A stretch of 40,309 bases of DNA. It comes from Pseudomonadota bacterium. Its GTDB lineage: Bacteria > Pseudomonadota > Gammaproteobacteria > Burkholderiales > Burkholderiaceae_C. Under the pieces are notes generated by a model. It was not told where the DNA came from. It searched no databases and saw only the letters and a list, made by a program, of their open reading frames with translations. The stretch is from positions 1 to 40,309 of the forward strand of contig JAJZUZ010000010.1 in NCBI GenBank assembly GCA_021845965.1. Reading direction: 5' to 3'. Every line of letters begins with the position of its first letter. Within the stretch, counting starts at the first letter, position 1. The position numbers and the translations under genes are program-made. Shown one piece after another: positions 1 to 8,158 of this stretch.

Positions 1-1026
1 CAGGCAGTCGAAGCTCTTGGTGCAGCGTGTCTTGTGGTGCACCACGGCCTGCAGCTTGCTCTCGATCTTCAGGTAGGCGCGCAGCCAGGGCGTGGCCACG
101 GCGCGCGCCGGCAGGCCGGCCACGCTGGTGAACTCCACCATGTCTTCGGGCCCGGCCTCGGCCAGCACGCGCTTGAACTCGGGGTGGGCGTCGCCTTCGG
201 TGGTGACGGCAAAGGGCGTGCCCAGCTGCGCGCCGGCTGCGCCCAGGGCCTGCACGCGCGCGATGTCCTCGCAGCTGCGGATGCCACCGGCGGCAATGAG
301 CGGAATCTCCTGCTCGATGCCGGCGGACTTGAGGAACGCGCGCGATTGCGGCAGCACGTTCTCGAAGTCGAAGCGCGGGTCGTTCAGGTCGGCGATCTTC
401 GCGGCGCCGAGGTGGCCGCCGGCCAGGCGCGGGTGCTCGATGACGATGGCGTCGGGCAAGCGCTTCTTGCGCTCCCATTTCTTCACGATGAGCTGCACGC
501 CGCGCGCATCGGACAGGATGGGAATCAGTGCGGCCTTCGGATGGTCCTGCGCCAGTTCGGGCAGATCCAGCGGCAGGCCGGCGCCCACCACCACGGCGTC
601 GATGCCGGCTTCCAGCGCGGCCACGACCGAGTGCGCATATTCGCTCACCGCGCGCATGACGTTGATGGCCAGCAGGCCCATGCCCTGGGACAGTGCGCGC
701 GCGGCACGGATCTCGCGCCGCAACGCCTCCAGGTTGGCGGCATCGATGGCCGCCTTGGCGGCGTCACCGGCTTCCAGGTGACCGGTCTGTTCCATCAGGT
801 CGGGGTGATGCCGGCGCAGGTCCACCGAGGAAAGGGTGCCGACGCCGCCGAGTGCGGCCACGCTGCCGGCGAGGCGGTGCGCCGAGACGCCGATGCCCAT
901 GCCGCCTTGCACGATGGGCAGCAGGCTGCGCCCGGCGAGGTTCAGCGGCTGGAGGCCGCTGCGTGCCAGCCAGGACAGGCTGTCAGCGGGAACAGGGGGG
1001 AAGGGCAGGGTTGCATTCATGGCCAT
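1..1026 (-). CDS. Nitronate monooxygenase-like FMN protein (3' end cut by window)
   Basis: The minus-strand reading frame runs off the left edge, so the C-terminus is missing; about 342 residues are present. It belongs to the nitronate monooxygenase / 2-nitropropane dioxygenase TIM-barrel family, which oxidises alkyl nitronates with FMN. Visible family signatures are IVQGGMGIGVS near residue 37, HPRLAGGHLG in the middle and IPLIAAGGI followed by the GTPF region, which together bind FMN and phosphate. Two start codons lie close together (ATG at 1026 and at 1020); neither has a strong ribosome site. It is the last gene of a long same-strand run, 130 bases after the hemerythrin gene, so it probably has its own promoter. 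A FabK-type enoyl-ACP reductase is the main alternative within the same fold. Confidence 0.85.
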   Translation of the reverse strand, partial: MAMNATLPFPPVPADSLSWLARSGLQPLNLAGRSLLPIVQGGMGIGVSAHRLAGSVAALGGVGTLSSVDLRRHHPDLMEQTGHLEAGDAAKAAIDAANLEALRREIRAARALSQGMGLLAINVMRAVSEYAHSVVAALEAGIDAVVVGAGLPLDLPELAQDHPKAALIPILSDARGVQLIVKKWERKKRLPDAIVIEHPRLAGGHLGAAKIADLNDPRFDFENVLPQSRAFLKSAGIEQEIPLIAAGGIRSCEDIARVQALGAAGAQLGTPFAVTTEGDAHPEFKRVLAEAGPEDMVEFTSVAGLPARAVATPWLRAYLKIESKLQAVVHHKTRCTKSFDCL

Positions 1027-1156
1027 CTCGAATCCAGGGCGGGCGCGCGGACCCCCAACGATATTGACGTCGGGGCAGTCTAGGGGGGCGCCCGCCATCG
1101 TGTATTGCGATGGGTCAAGCTTTGCCGGGCGGGTGCCGCAGCCCGGCGCGCCATGC

Positions 1157-1582
1157 TCAGCGCCTGGTTTGGGCCGGACCTCGCTGTTGCTGGCGCAGGA
1201 AGTCGTGCAGTTCCTTGTCGTTGCGGCGGATGTGCAGCGAGAGCCAGTCGCGCAGCACGGAGGACAGCTGAGCAGCCACCGAGATGCTGCCTTGCTGGTA
1301 GCGCTGCTGCAGCTTGTGCAATTCGTCGACAAAGGCCTGGTGGCCGATCTTGTGCCGCTCCAGATTGGGAAAACCTGCCGCCGCCATGGCAGCCTCTTCG
1401 TTGCGCAGGTGATCAGCGGTGTCGACGATCAGCTCGCCCAGCAGCTTGCCCACGACCTCGCGGCCGCGCCCCTGTGAGGTGGCGTCGTGCAGGGTGTTGA
1501 GCAGGTCGACCAGTTTCTTGTGTTCCTCATCGATGGCGCCACCGTCGATGACCATGTCCTGGGCCCAGACAAAATAAGCCAT
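1157..1582 (-). CDS. Bacteriohemerythrin
   Basis: This 141-residue single-domain protein has the full set of di-iron ligands of bacterial hemerythrins: His21, His58, Glu62, His77, His81, His117 and Asp122. Members of the family bind oxygen reversibly and serve as oxygen carriers, oxygen stores or sensors in the cytoplasm. There is no signal peptide. The ATG at 1582 is preceded by GAGGAG at seven bases. The gene starts only 15 bases after the stop of the chemoreceptor gene, so the two are very likely co-transcribed. That pairing suggests a role in oxygen supply or oxygen-linked signalling, although the sequence alone cannot show physical interaction. Confidence 0.95.
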   Translation of the reverse strand: MAYFVWAQDMVIDGGAIDEEHKKLVDLLNTLHDATSQGRGREVVGKLLGELIVDTADHLRNEEAAMAAAGFPNLERHKIGHQAFVDELHKLQQRYQQGSISVAAQLSSVLRDWLSLHIRRNDKELHDFLRQQQRGPAQTRR

Positions 1583-1597
1583 GTGCGTCTCCTCGCG

Positions 1598-3202
1598 TCA
1601 GCCCGGCAGGGCGAGTGGGGTGGCGCCACCCAGGCGCGGCAGTCCGCCGACGCGCTGGCCGCCGAGGTGGAAGACGCTCACGATGTCGACCAGATGCCTG
1701 GCCTGCTGTTCCAGTGACTGTGCCGCTGCGGCGGCTTCCTCCACCAGGGCGGCGTTCTGCTGCGTGACCTGGTCCATCTGGCCAATGGCCTGGTTGACCT
1801 GTGCGATGCCGGCGGCCTGCTCGTGAGTGGCCACATTGGTCTCGCGCATGAGGTCGGCCACGCGGCGCACGTGCACCACGATCTCGTCCATGGTGCTGCC
1901 GGCCTGTTCCACCAGCGTGCTGCCGGCGTTGACGTTGTTGACCGATTCGTTGATCAGCGCCTTGATCTCCTTGGCCGCTTCGGCGCTGCGCCCCGCGAGG
2001 CTGCGTACCTCCGACGCGACGACGGCAAAGCCGCGGCCCTGTTCACCGGCACGCGCTGCTTCCACCGCGGCATTGAGCGCCAGGATGTTGGTCTGGAAGG
2101 CGATGCCGTCGATCAGGCCGATGATGTCCGAGATGCGCTTGGACGAACTGTCGATGGCTTCCATGGTGTGCACCACCTGGCCCACCAGGTCGCCGCCCTT
2201 GGCCGCCACTGCGGCGGCCGACTCGGCCAGCTGGCTGGCGTGGGCGCTGCTGCTGTCGTTGTTCTTCACCGTGGCCGACAGCTGCTCCATGGAGGCCGCG
2301 GTCTGCTCCAGTGCGCTGGCCTGTTCCTCGGTACGGGACGACAGGTCGAGGTTGCCGGCGGCGATCTGGCTGGTGGCGGTGGCCATGGCGTCGGCGCCGT
2401 GGCGCACCTCGTGCACGATGCGCGCCAGGCTGTCATTCATTTCCTTGAGCGATTGCAGCAGTTGCCCGGTCTCGTCGCGCGTTTCGACGCGGATCTCGCT
2501 GCCCAGGTCGCCGCTGGCTACCGTCCGGGCCACCTGCACGGCCTCGCCCAGCGGGCGCGTGATGGAACGCGCAATCACGAAGGAGAAGAGTATGCCCAGC
2601 ACCAGGCCGAGTCCGCCGAGCGCCGACATCAGAACCTGGGCGGCACGGATGTCGCTCCGCACCTCCTCGCTGCTGCTGACGACGATCTTCTTCTGCAGGT
2701 CCGCCAGCTTGTTGATCGGGTCCTGCAGGGCGTCGAGCAGGGGCAGGGTCTCGGTGTTCATGACCCGGGTGGCTTCGTCCTTGTTGCCGTCCTCCATGAG
2801 CTTGGCCACCTTGCCGAAGGAGGCGACATAGGCGCCGCGCCGCACCGTGAGGTCGGCCAGCAGGGCCTTGCCCTCGGGCAGGTAGACCAGCTTCTCCAGC
2901 GTGGCCAGCGCGTCGTCGATGATCTTCTTGTTCTCGGCAATGCGTTCCTTGATGTTGGCCAGCTGCGCCACGTCGCCGACGATGATCAGCTCCATGGTGC
3001 GGCGGGCATTGGCGCGCGTGGTGGCGTTGATCACGTTGGCGGCGTCGGCCTTGACCCATTCCTTTTCGATGATGCGGGCGTTCACTTCCGCCACCTGGTT
3101 GAAGCGCAGCATGGCTACCGCCACACAGCTCAGCAGCATCACGATCAGCAGGCTAAAGCCCAGGGCCAGCCGGGTGCTGATATTCCAGTCTCTGAAGTTC
3201 AT
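1598..3202 (-). CDS. Methyl-accepting chemotaxis protein (4HB type), no C-terminal tether
   Basis: This 534-residue transmembrane chemoreceptor starts at the ATG at 3202, preceded by AGGAG at six bases; a longer frame to 3250 lacks a ribosome site. The order is a short cytoplasmic N-terminus, a transmembrane helix at about 10-32, a four-helix periplasmic sensor domain of about 155 residues, a second helix near 190-213, a HAMP domain and a methylated signalling coiled coil. The hairpin tip carries the conserved [14 protein letters not shown] segment that binds CheA and CheW. The C-terminus ends in LALPG and has no NWETF-like pentapeptide, so methylation would depend on better-equipped receptors. 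The ligand cannot be read from the sequence. It is followed directly by the hemerythrin gene. Confidence 0.95.
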   Translation of the reverse strand: MNFRDWNISTRLALGFSLLIVMLLSCVAVAMLRFNQVAEVNARIIEKEWVKADAANVINATTRANARRTMELIIVGDVAQLANIKERIAENKKIIDDALATLEKLVYLPEGKALLADLTVRRGAYVASFGKVAKLMEDGNKDEATRVMNTETLPLLDALQDPINKLADLQKKIVVSSSEEVRSDIRAAQVLMSALGGLGLVLGILFSFVIARSITRPLGEAVQVARTVASGDLGSEIRVETRDETGQLLQSLKEMNDSLARIVHEVRHGADAMATATSQIAAGNLDLSSRTEEQASALEQTAASMEQLSATVKNNDSSSAHASQLAESAAAVAAKGGDLVGQVVHTMEAIDSSSKRISDIIGLIDGIAFQTNILALNAAVEAARAGEQGRGFAVVASEVRSLAGRSAEAAKEIKALINESVNNVNAGSTLVEQAGSTMDEIVVHVRRVADLMRETNVATHEQAAGIAQVNQAIGQMDQVTQQNAALVEEAAAAAQSLEQQARHLVDIVSVFHLGGQRVGGLPRLGGATPLALPG

Positions 3203-3246
3203 GCTATCGCTCCTTGCTCTTGTACTTATCGGCGTCGGGCCGGCAA

Positions 3247-4032
3247 TCATGACCTCGTGTCGGGTCGTGGGCGAGCATAGCTTGCATCAATTTCGTTGAA
3301 CAGGGGACTTGCCATGGTGTCGGCATCGTTGTCCACATAGGGGCCGGTGCCGCTGTGGGTGGCACTGGAAGCGGGCACAAACTGACCGCTTTTGACGTCA
3401 AACACGTGCACCTCACCCTCTTCAATCACGTAATGCCAGCCGTGCAGGGCCAGCTTGCCGGCCTCGACGCGCTCGCGCACCATGGGGTAGCCCATGAGGC
3501 GCTCCAGCTGCAGGATGACGGCGCGCTGTTCGGTGCGGCGCAGCGCCTCCGGGCTGAGCTGTACGGGGAGCACGGCTTCGCGGCCCAGCTCCAGCCAGGC
3601 GGCGAGGTTGATGGCTTCGCTCGGAATGCCCTCGTACAGGGCGCGGATGCCGCCGCAATGGCTGTGGCCGCACACGACGATATGGCTGACCTGCAGGTTG
3701 AGCACGGCGAACTCGATCGCGGCGGCGGTGCCGTGGTAGCCCGTCCAGCGCTGCGCCTCGCCCAGGTAGGCACCCTCCGGATTCGGCGTTTCGGTCCGCA
3801 GCCGCAGCATGCCATCGTGCGGCGGCACGAAGGCCGCCACATTGCGCACCAGGAACAGGTCGCCCGGGCCGGTGCCGGTGAGCAGGTAAGGGACCAGGCG
3901 CGAGTCGGAACACCCGATGAAGAGGATGTGCGGGTGCTGGCCGTGCTCCACCAGATCCTGGAACTGCTCCTGGATGCCGGGGAAGGTCTGCTCGCGAAAG
4001 CGGCGCAGGCGCGCCAGCAGCTCATCAGGCAT
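3247..4032 (-). CDS. Beta-class carbonic anhydrase
   Basis: This 261-residue protein would interconvert carbon dioxide and bicarbonate in the cytoplasm. The zinc and active-site residues of the beta class are all present: Cys41, Asp43 and Arg45 in CSDSR, and His123 and Cys126 in GHSHCGG. Length is slightly above the usual 200-230, with extra C-terminal residues that look unstructured. The ATG at 4032 has only a weak ribosome site. It lies between the prolyl isomerase gene of the nar operon, from which it is separated by a 162-base gap filled by a GC-rich repeat, and the chemoreceptor gene 44 bases downstream. Whether it shares the nar transcript is unclear. Confidence 0.95.
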   Translation of the reverse strand: MPDELLARLRRFREQTFPGIQEQFQDLVEHGQHPHILFIGCSDSRLVPYLLTGTGPGDLFLVRNVAAFVPPHDGMLRLRTETPNPEGAYLGEAQRWTGYHGTAAAIEFAVLNLQVSHIVVCGHSHCGGIRALYEGIPSEAINLAAWLELGREAVLPVQLSPEALRRTEQRAVILQLERLMGYPMVRERVEAGKLALHGWHYVIEEGEVHVFDVKSGQFVPASSATHSGTGPYVDNDADTMASPLFNEIDASYARPRPDTRS

Positions 4033-4103
4033 GGCGTAATCGTGTCAGGTCGTCGTCGAAATACCGGAGGCGCGTTGCGCGAAGTGGTCAAACCGCGGGA
4101 CGC

Positions 4104-4192
4104 CGTGGAACCGGCTTTGCCGGGCCACTGGCGTTGCCCCCTTGAGGGAGGTGGCGGAGCGACACGCAGTGCGCGTAGCCTGGGGGTGCTTC
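4104..4192 (-). repeat. GC-rich intergenic repeat, copy A (divergent)
   Basis: In the sense of transcription it opens with a CACCCCC block just after the prolyl isomerase stop, then has a GCGTGTCGCT-like segment and a CCCTCAAGGGGGC hairpin core. It shares this layout and orientation with copies at 6471-6538 and 8084-8144 but is the least similar of the three. It fills most of the 162-base gap before the carbonic anhydrase gene. Its second half carries a separate short inverted repeat (GGCTTTGCCGG). Confidence 0.55.
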
Positions 4193-4194
4193 AC

Positions 4195-5025
4195 TTACTG
4201 CACCAACGGGGTGTCGGCCGCCTCCAGGGCCACGCCCTCGATGTCGGCCTGGCCGGCCAGCAGCGCGAGGTACTGGCGCAACGCCGTCACATAGCTCTGC
4301 TGGCGCAGTGTCATGGCCACGGCGCCGTGCACGGCCTCGAAGGGTTGGTCCTGGCCGGGGTCGCGCTGCTGCACGTCCACCACGTGCAGGCCGAAGCGGC
4401 TGTGCACCAGGCGCGGCAGCACGCCGACCTCGGGGTGACCGAAGATCTCGCGCGCGAACTCGGGGGCACAGTCCTCGGCTGTCAGCCAGCCCAGTTCGCC
4501 GCCCTCGCTGCCGCTGGGGCAGTTGGAGAGCTGGCGTGCCACCTCCGGGAACGGGTCGCTGGCGCTGTCATGGCTGCGCACTTCCAGCAAGGCGTGCTCG
4601 GCGCGCTTGCGCAGGGCACCGACGTCCACGCCGGGCGTGACGGCAAACAGGATGTGGCGCACGCGCGCACGCTCGCCCAGGCGGTAGCGCGCCGCGTGCG
4701 CGCTGTGGTGGCGGCGGCAGGCTTGCTCGGACGGCTCGGGCACGTTCAGGCTTTGCTCCAGCAGCTGCTCGATGGCGCTGCTGGCCGCCTCGCTGGGGAT
4801 GCCGTCGGCCGCGGGGGCATCGTCGGCCGCCAGCAGGCCGGCGCGCTGCGCCGCCTGGCGCAGCAGCTCGGTGCAGGCGCGCTGGCGCAACGCGTCCTCG
4901 CTGAGCTGTTCGGTCGGGCCCTGCAGGGCGACGCCGTTGACGCGGGCCACCGCCGTGACGGGCGCGGTGTCGGGTGCAGTATCGGCCGCGCTGGCGCAGC
5001 CGCAGGTGGGGGAACATCCGCTCAT
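4195..5025 (-). CDS. PpiC/parvulin-type peptidyl-prolyl isomerase of the nar operon
   Basis: This 276-residue protein has a C-terminal parvulin domain (about 130-235) with the family RHILFAV start and the GGELGWL segment, and a helical N-terminal part like SurA or NifM. Such proteins catalyse cis-trans isomerisation of prolyl bonds and act as chaperones. The ATG at 5025 is preceded by GAGGAG at seven bases. The first residues (SGCSPTCGCAS) hold three cysteines and there is no convincing signal peptide, so a cytoplasmic site is likely. It begins 10 bases after narI, and I recall such genes following narGHJI in many betaproteobacteria. A role in maturation of the nitrate reductase is an inference from position. 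Confidence 0.9.
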   Translation of the reverse strand: MSGCSPTCGCASAADTAPDTAPVTAVARVNGVALQGPTEQLSEDALRQRACTELLRQAAQRAGLLAADDAPAADGIPSEAASSAIEQLLEQSLNVPEPSEQACRRHHSAHAARYRLGERARVRHILFAVTPGVDVGALRKRAEHALLEVRSHDSASDPFPEVARQLSNCPSGSEGGELGWLTAEDCAPEFAREIFGHPEVGVLPRLVHSRFGLHVVDVQQRDPGQDQPFEAVHGAVAMTLRQQSYVTALRQYLALLAGQADIEGVALEAADTPLVQ

Positions 5026-5035
5026 GACACGCTCC

Positions 5036-5770
5036 TCAGACACGGGCGCCGGGCTGGCGCGGCAGGTTGTGGCCGGCCGGCAGGTTGAGCCGGCGGCTGC
5101 GCACGACCTGGTAGGGCCGGGCCAGGTAGGCCACGGTGGCAAAACCGCTCCAGACGTGCACCAGGCGCGTGAAGGGGAAGATCAGGAAGATGCTCATGCC
5201 CAGGAACATGTGGGCCTTGAAGACCCAGCCGGCTTCGGTCATGAGGTCGGCGGCGCCGGCACGGAAGGTGACGATGCGCTGCGCCCACTCGGCCAGCACC
5301 AGCATCATGCTGCCGTCCAGGTGCTGGGCCGACAGCGGGATGGTGGCCAGGCCGAGGGCGAACTGCAGCCACAGCAGCAGCAGCAGCACGATGTCGCTGG
5401 TCTTGCTGGTGGCACGGATGCGCGGCTCGGCCAGGCGGCGGTGCAGCAGCAGCGTCAGGCCCAGGAAGCCGAACAGGCCGAAGGCGCCGCCCGAGACCAT
5501 GGCCAGCAGCTGCTTGGCGCCGGCGCTGATGAAGGGCTCGTAGACGAAGTGCGGCGTCAGCATGCCCACCGTGTGGCCGAAGAACAGGAACAGGATGCCG
5601 ACGTGGAACAGGTTGCTGCCCCAGCGCAGCTGGCCGGCTTTCAGCAGCTGCGAGGAGTCGCTCTTCCAGGTGTACTGGTCGCGGTCAAAGCGGACCAGGC
5701 TGCCCAGCAGGAAGATGGTCAGGCAGATGTAGGGATAGATGCCGAAGACGAATTGGTTCAGGTAGCTCAT
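5036..5770 (-). CDS. narI: Respiratory nitrate reductase gamma subunit (cytochrome b)
   Basis: NarI is the membrane anchor that takes electrons from quinol and passes them through two b hemes to NarH. The 244-residue protein has five hydrophobic helices. Using the ATG at 5770, the four heme ligands fall at His56, His66, His187 and His205, the same numbers as in Escherichia coli NarI. That agreement and AGGAG at seven bases support this start over the GTG at 5776. The start lies two bases after the narJ stop, so translation is probably coupled. The C-terminus is a little longer than in E. coli, with a basic tail. Confidence 0.97.
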   Translation of the reverse strand: MSYLNQFVFGIYPYICLTIFLLGSLVRFDRDQYTWKSDSSQLLKAGQLRWGSNLFHVGILFLFFGHTVGMLTPHFVYEPFISAGAKQLLAMVSGGAFGLFGFLGLTLLLHRRLAEPRIRATSKTSDIVLLLLLWLQFALGLATIPLSAQHLDGSMMLVLAEWAQRIVTFRAGAADLMTEAGWVFKAHMFLGMSIFLIFPFTRLVHVWSGFATVAYLARPYQVVRSRRLNLPAGHNLPRQPGARV

Positions 5771-5772
5771 GA

Positions 5773-6453
5773 TCACACTCCTGGCGCAGGGTTCTGCGCA
5801 GCATTTCTGACGATGCGGATGGGCTGCGGCTGGCCGGGTTTGGCCTGGCCCTCGGTGGAGCAGCCGCCGAAAACCACCGGCTCCTCCCAGCTCTCATCCA
5901 GCGGCGGCTCCTCGGCCACCTTGACGGCCTGCGCCTTCTCGCCGGCGATGTCCAGCAGCGCGCCCAGCACCACGGCATACAGGCTCTGGCGCTTGAGCAG
6001 GGCGCTGAAGAGGGCCTGCAGGATGTGCGCCATCTCGCCGAGGAAGGCCTTGGCCTCCCTGGCGGGCTGGGTGGACACGAACTCCAGCACCACCGGCAGG
6101 TAGTCGGGCAGCTCGCCTTCGGCCAGGTACAAGCCCGCTTTCTCGTAGGTCTGGGCCAGGTCGATCATGGCCGGTCCGCGGTCGCGGCTGTCGCCGTGCA
6201 CGTGCTCGAACAGGTGCAGCGAGGTGCTGCGGCCGCGGTCGAACAGCTGCACGTAGTCGGCCTCGATCTCGATCGGGTCGCGCGCAGCCAGGCTGTGCAG
6301 CAAGGTCTCCAGCTCGGCCAGGCGGCCCGCGGAGAGCGTGCGCTCGCTGTGCAGGGCGGCCTGCAGTTCGCCCAGGTGGGTGCGCAGCTCGGCGTCGGGG
6401 TAGCTGAGCAGGCGTGCCAGCACGCGCAGGGTCAGGGTGGCGTTATTCGGCAT
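5773..6453 (-). CDS. narJ: Nitrate reductase molybdenum cofactor assembly chaperone
   Basis: NarJ binds the apo-NarG N-terminus and oversees insertion of the molybdenum cofactor and iron-sulphur cluster before the NarGH complex docks on NarI; it is not part of the final enzyme. The 226-residue protein is of the all-helical TorD/NarJ class, with the typical LARLLSYPD segment near the N-terminus and FEHVHGDSRDRGPAM near residue 90. The ATG at 6453 is preceded by GGGAGA at eight bases. It lies between narH and narI. The gap from narH is 89 bases and contains a repeat element. Confidence 0.95.
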   Translation of the reverse strand: MPNNATLTLRVLARLLSYPDAELRTHLGELQAALHSERTLSAGRLAELETLLHSLAARDPIEIEADYVQLFDRGRSTSLHLFEHVHGDSRDRGPAMIDLAQTYEKAGLYLAEGELPDYLPVVLEFVSTQPAREAKAFLGEMAHILQALFSALLKRQSLYAVVLGALLDIAGEKAQAVKVAEEPPLDESWEEPVVFGGCSTEGQAKPGQPQPIRIVRNAAQNPAPGV

Positions 6454-6470
6454 GATCAGTCTCCCGCAGG

Positions 6471-6538
6471 GCCGCCCCAAGGGAGGCTGTGGCCCCCGTG
6501 GGGGGCAGTGAATACACGAAGTGATGAACGTGGGGGCT
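6471..6538 (-). repeat. GC-rich intergenic repeat, copy B
   Basis: Read with transcription, it begins AGCCCCCACGTTCA only four bases after the narH stop, passes through TTCACTGCCCCCCACGGGGGC and ends with CCTCCCTTGGGGCGGC. The layout matches copy C between narG and narH. It holds a hairpin made by CCCCC and GGGGG and occupies nearly the whole narH-narJ gap. I recognise this as a repeat style common in Comamonadaceae genomes, from memory only. Confidence 0.7.
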
Positions 6539-6542
6539 CATT

Positions 6543-8066
6543 TCACACCTCGGCTTTGATGGGGATGGTGCGGCGCTTGTTGCCGCCAAAGAGGCTCACG
6601 TCGCTGCTGCCTTCGGAGCAGCCGTTGCCGAAGGAGAAGCCGCAGCCGCCGCGCACGTCGAAGGCGTTCTCGGCGTATTCGCGGTGCGTGCTGGGGATGA
6701 CGAAGCGGTCTTCGTAGTTGGCGATGGCCATGATCTGGTACATCTCCTCCACTTCGGCCTCGCTCATCTGCACCTGCTGCAGGGCCGCGGTGTCGATGCG
6801 GCCGTCCACGTGCTTGCTGCGCTGGTAGGCGCGCATGGCCAGCATGCGCTCCAGCGCGCGTTCCACCGGCATGGTGTCGCCGGCGGTCAGCAGGTTGGCC
6901 AGGTACTTGACCGGGATGCGCAGCTGCTTGACGTCGGGGATCTGGCCGTTGACGCCGATCTGGCCGGCGTTGGCCGCGGCCGTGATGGGCGACAGCGGCG
7001 GCACGTACCAGACCATGGGCAGGGTGCGGTACTCGGGGTGCAGCGGCAGGGCGATCTTCCACTCCACCGCCATCTTGTAGACCGGGCTCTTGCGCGCCGC
7101 TTCCATCCAGGCATCCGGGATGCCGTCGGCGCGCGCCTGCTCGATCACCTTGGGGTCGTTGGGGTCGAGGAAGATATCGAGCTGGGCGCCGTAGAGGTCG
7201 CGGTCGGAGGCCACGCTGGCGGCGGCCTCGATGCGGTCGGCGTCATAGAGCAGCACGCCGAGGTAGCGGATACGGCCGACGCAGGTCTCGGAGCACACCG
7301 TGGGCTGGCCGGCCTCGATGCGCGGGTAGCAGAAGATGCACTTCTCGGCCTTGCCGGATTGCCAGTTGTAGTAGATCTTCTTGTAGGGGCAGCCCGAGAC
7401 GCACATGCGCCAGCCGCGGCACTTGTCCTGGTCGATCAGCACGATGCCGTCCTCCTCGCGCTTGTAGATCGAGCCCGAGGGGCACGATGCCACGCAGGCG
7501 GGGTTCAGGCAGTGCTCGCACAGGCGCGGCAGGTACATCATGAAGGTGTTCTCGAACTGGCCGTAGATGTCCTTCTGCACCTCGTCGAAGTTCTTGTCCT
7601 TGCTGCGCTTGCTGAATTCGCCGCCCAGGATCTCCTCCCAGTTGGGGCCCCACTCGATCTTCTCCATGCGCTGGCCGGTGATCAGGCTGCGCGGGCGGGC
7701 CGTCGGTGCGGCCTTGGACTCCGGCGCCGACTGCAGGTGGTCGTAGTCGAAGGTGAAGGGCTCGTAGTAGTCGTCGATCTGCGGCAGATTGGGGTTGGCG
7801 AAGATCTTCATCAGCAGCTTCCACTTGGCCCCCTGGCGCGGCTCGATCTTGCCGCTGGAGAGACGGTGCCAGCCGCCGTTCCACTTGTCCTGGTTCTCCC
7901 ACTCCTTGGGGTAGCCGATACCGGGCTTGGTCTCGACGTTGTTGAACCAGGCGTACTCCATGCCGGAGCGGCTGGTCCAGACGTTCTTGCAGGTGACCGA
8001 ACAGGTGTGGCAGCCGATGCACTTGTCCAGGTTCAGCACCATGCCGATTTGAGCGCGTACTTTCAT
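6543..8066 (-). CDS. narH: Respiratory nitrate reductase beta subunit (iron-sulphur)
   Basis: NarH carries electrons from NarI hemes to NarG through three [4Fe-4S] clusters and one [3Fe-4S] cluster. The 507-residue protein shows the first cysteine group at Cys16, 19, 22 and 26, then the CEHCLNPACVASCP group, the CRGWRMCVSGCP group and the later CIFC and CSETC groups. The tryptophan in CRGWRMC replaces a cysteine and marks the [3Fe-4S] site, as in E. coli NarH. The ATG at 8066 has GGAGG at seven bases; the open frame extends far upstream to 8993 only because it overlaps narG in another frame. It follows narG after a 92-base gap containing a repeat. Confidence 0.97.
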   Translation of the reverse strand: MKVRAQIGMVLNLDKCIGCHTCSVTCKNVWTSRSGMEYAWFNNVETKPGIGYPKEWENQDKWNGGWHRLSSGKIEPRQGAKWKLLMKIFANPNLPQIDDYYEPFTFDYDHLQSAPESKAAPTARPRSLITGQRMEKIEWGPNWEEILGGEFSKRSKDKNFDEVQKDIYGQFENTFMMYLPRLCEHCLNPACVASCPSGSIYKREEDGIVLIDQDKCRGWRMCVSGCPYKKIYYNWQSGKAEKCIFCYPRIEAGQPTVCSETCVGRIRYLGVLLYDADRIEAAASVASDRDLYGAQLDIFLDPNDPKVIEQARADGIPDAWMEAARKSPVYKMAVEWKIALPLHPEYRTLPMVWYVPPLSPITAAANAGQIGVNGQIPDVKQLRIPVKYLANLLTAGDTMPVERALERMLAMRAYQRSKHVDGRIDTAALQQVQMSEAEVEEMYQIMAIANYEDRFVIPSTHREYAENAFDVRGGCGFSFGNGCSEGSSDVSLFGGNKRRTIPIKAEV

Positions 8067-8083
8067 GTCATGCCTCCTGCCGA

Positions 8084-8144
8084 GCCGCCTCAAAGGAGGC
8101 ATGCGCCCCCTTGGGGGGCAGCGAACGAATGTGAGCTTGGGGGT
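8084..8144 (-). repeat. GC-rich intergenic repeat, copy C
   Basis: Read with transcription it starts ACCCCCAAGCTCACATTCG about 14 bases after the narG stop, continues TTCGCTGCCCCCCAAGGGGGC and ends CCTCCTTTGAGGCGGC. The CCCCC-AA-GGGGG core can form a hairpin, and a second small hairpin (GCCTCC with GGAGGC-like bases) follows. It matches copy B closely in order and orientation and sits in the untranslated gap before narH. Confidence 0.7.
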
Positions 8145-8158
8145 ACATAGTCCTCTCC

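Noticed and set aside
1124-1147. GCCGGGC/GCCCGGC hairpin after the hemerythrin stop
   Set aside because: Stem is short, the loop is 10 bases and no T-run follows, so it is too weak to call a terminator.
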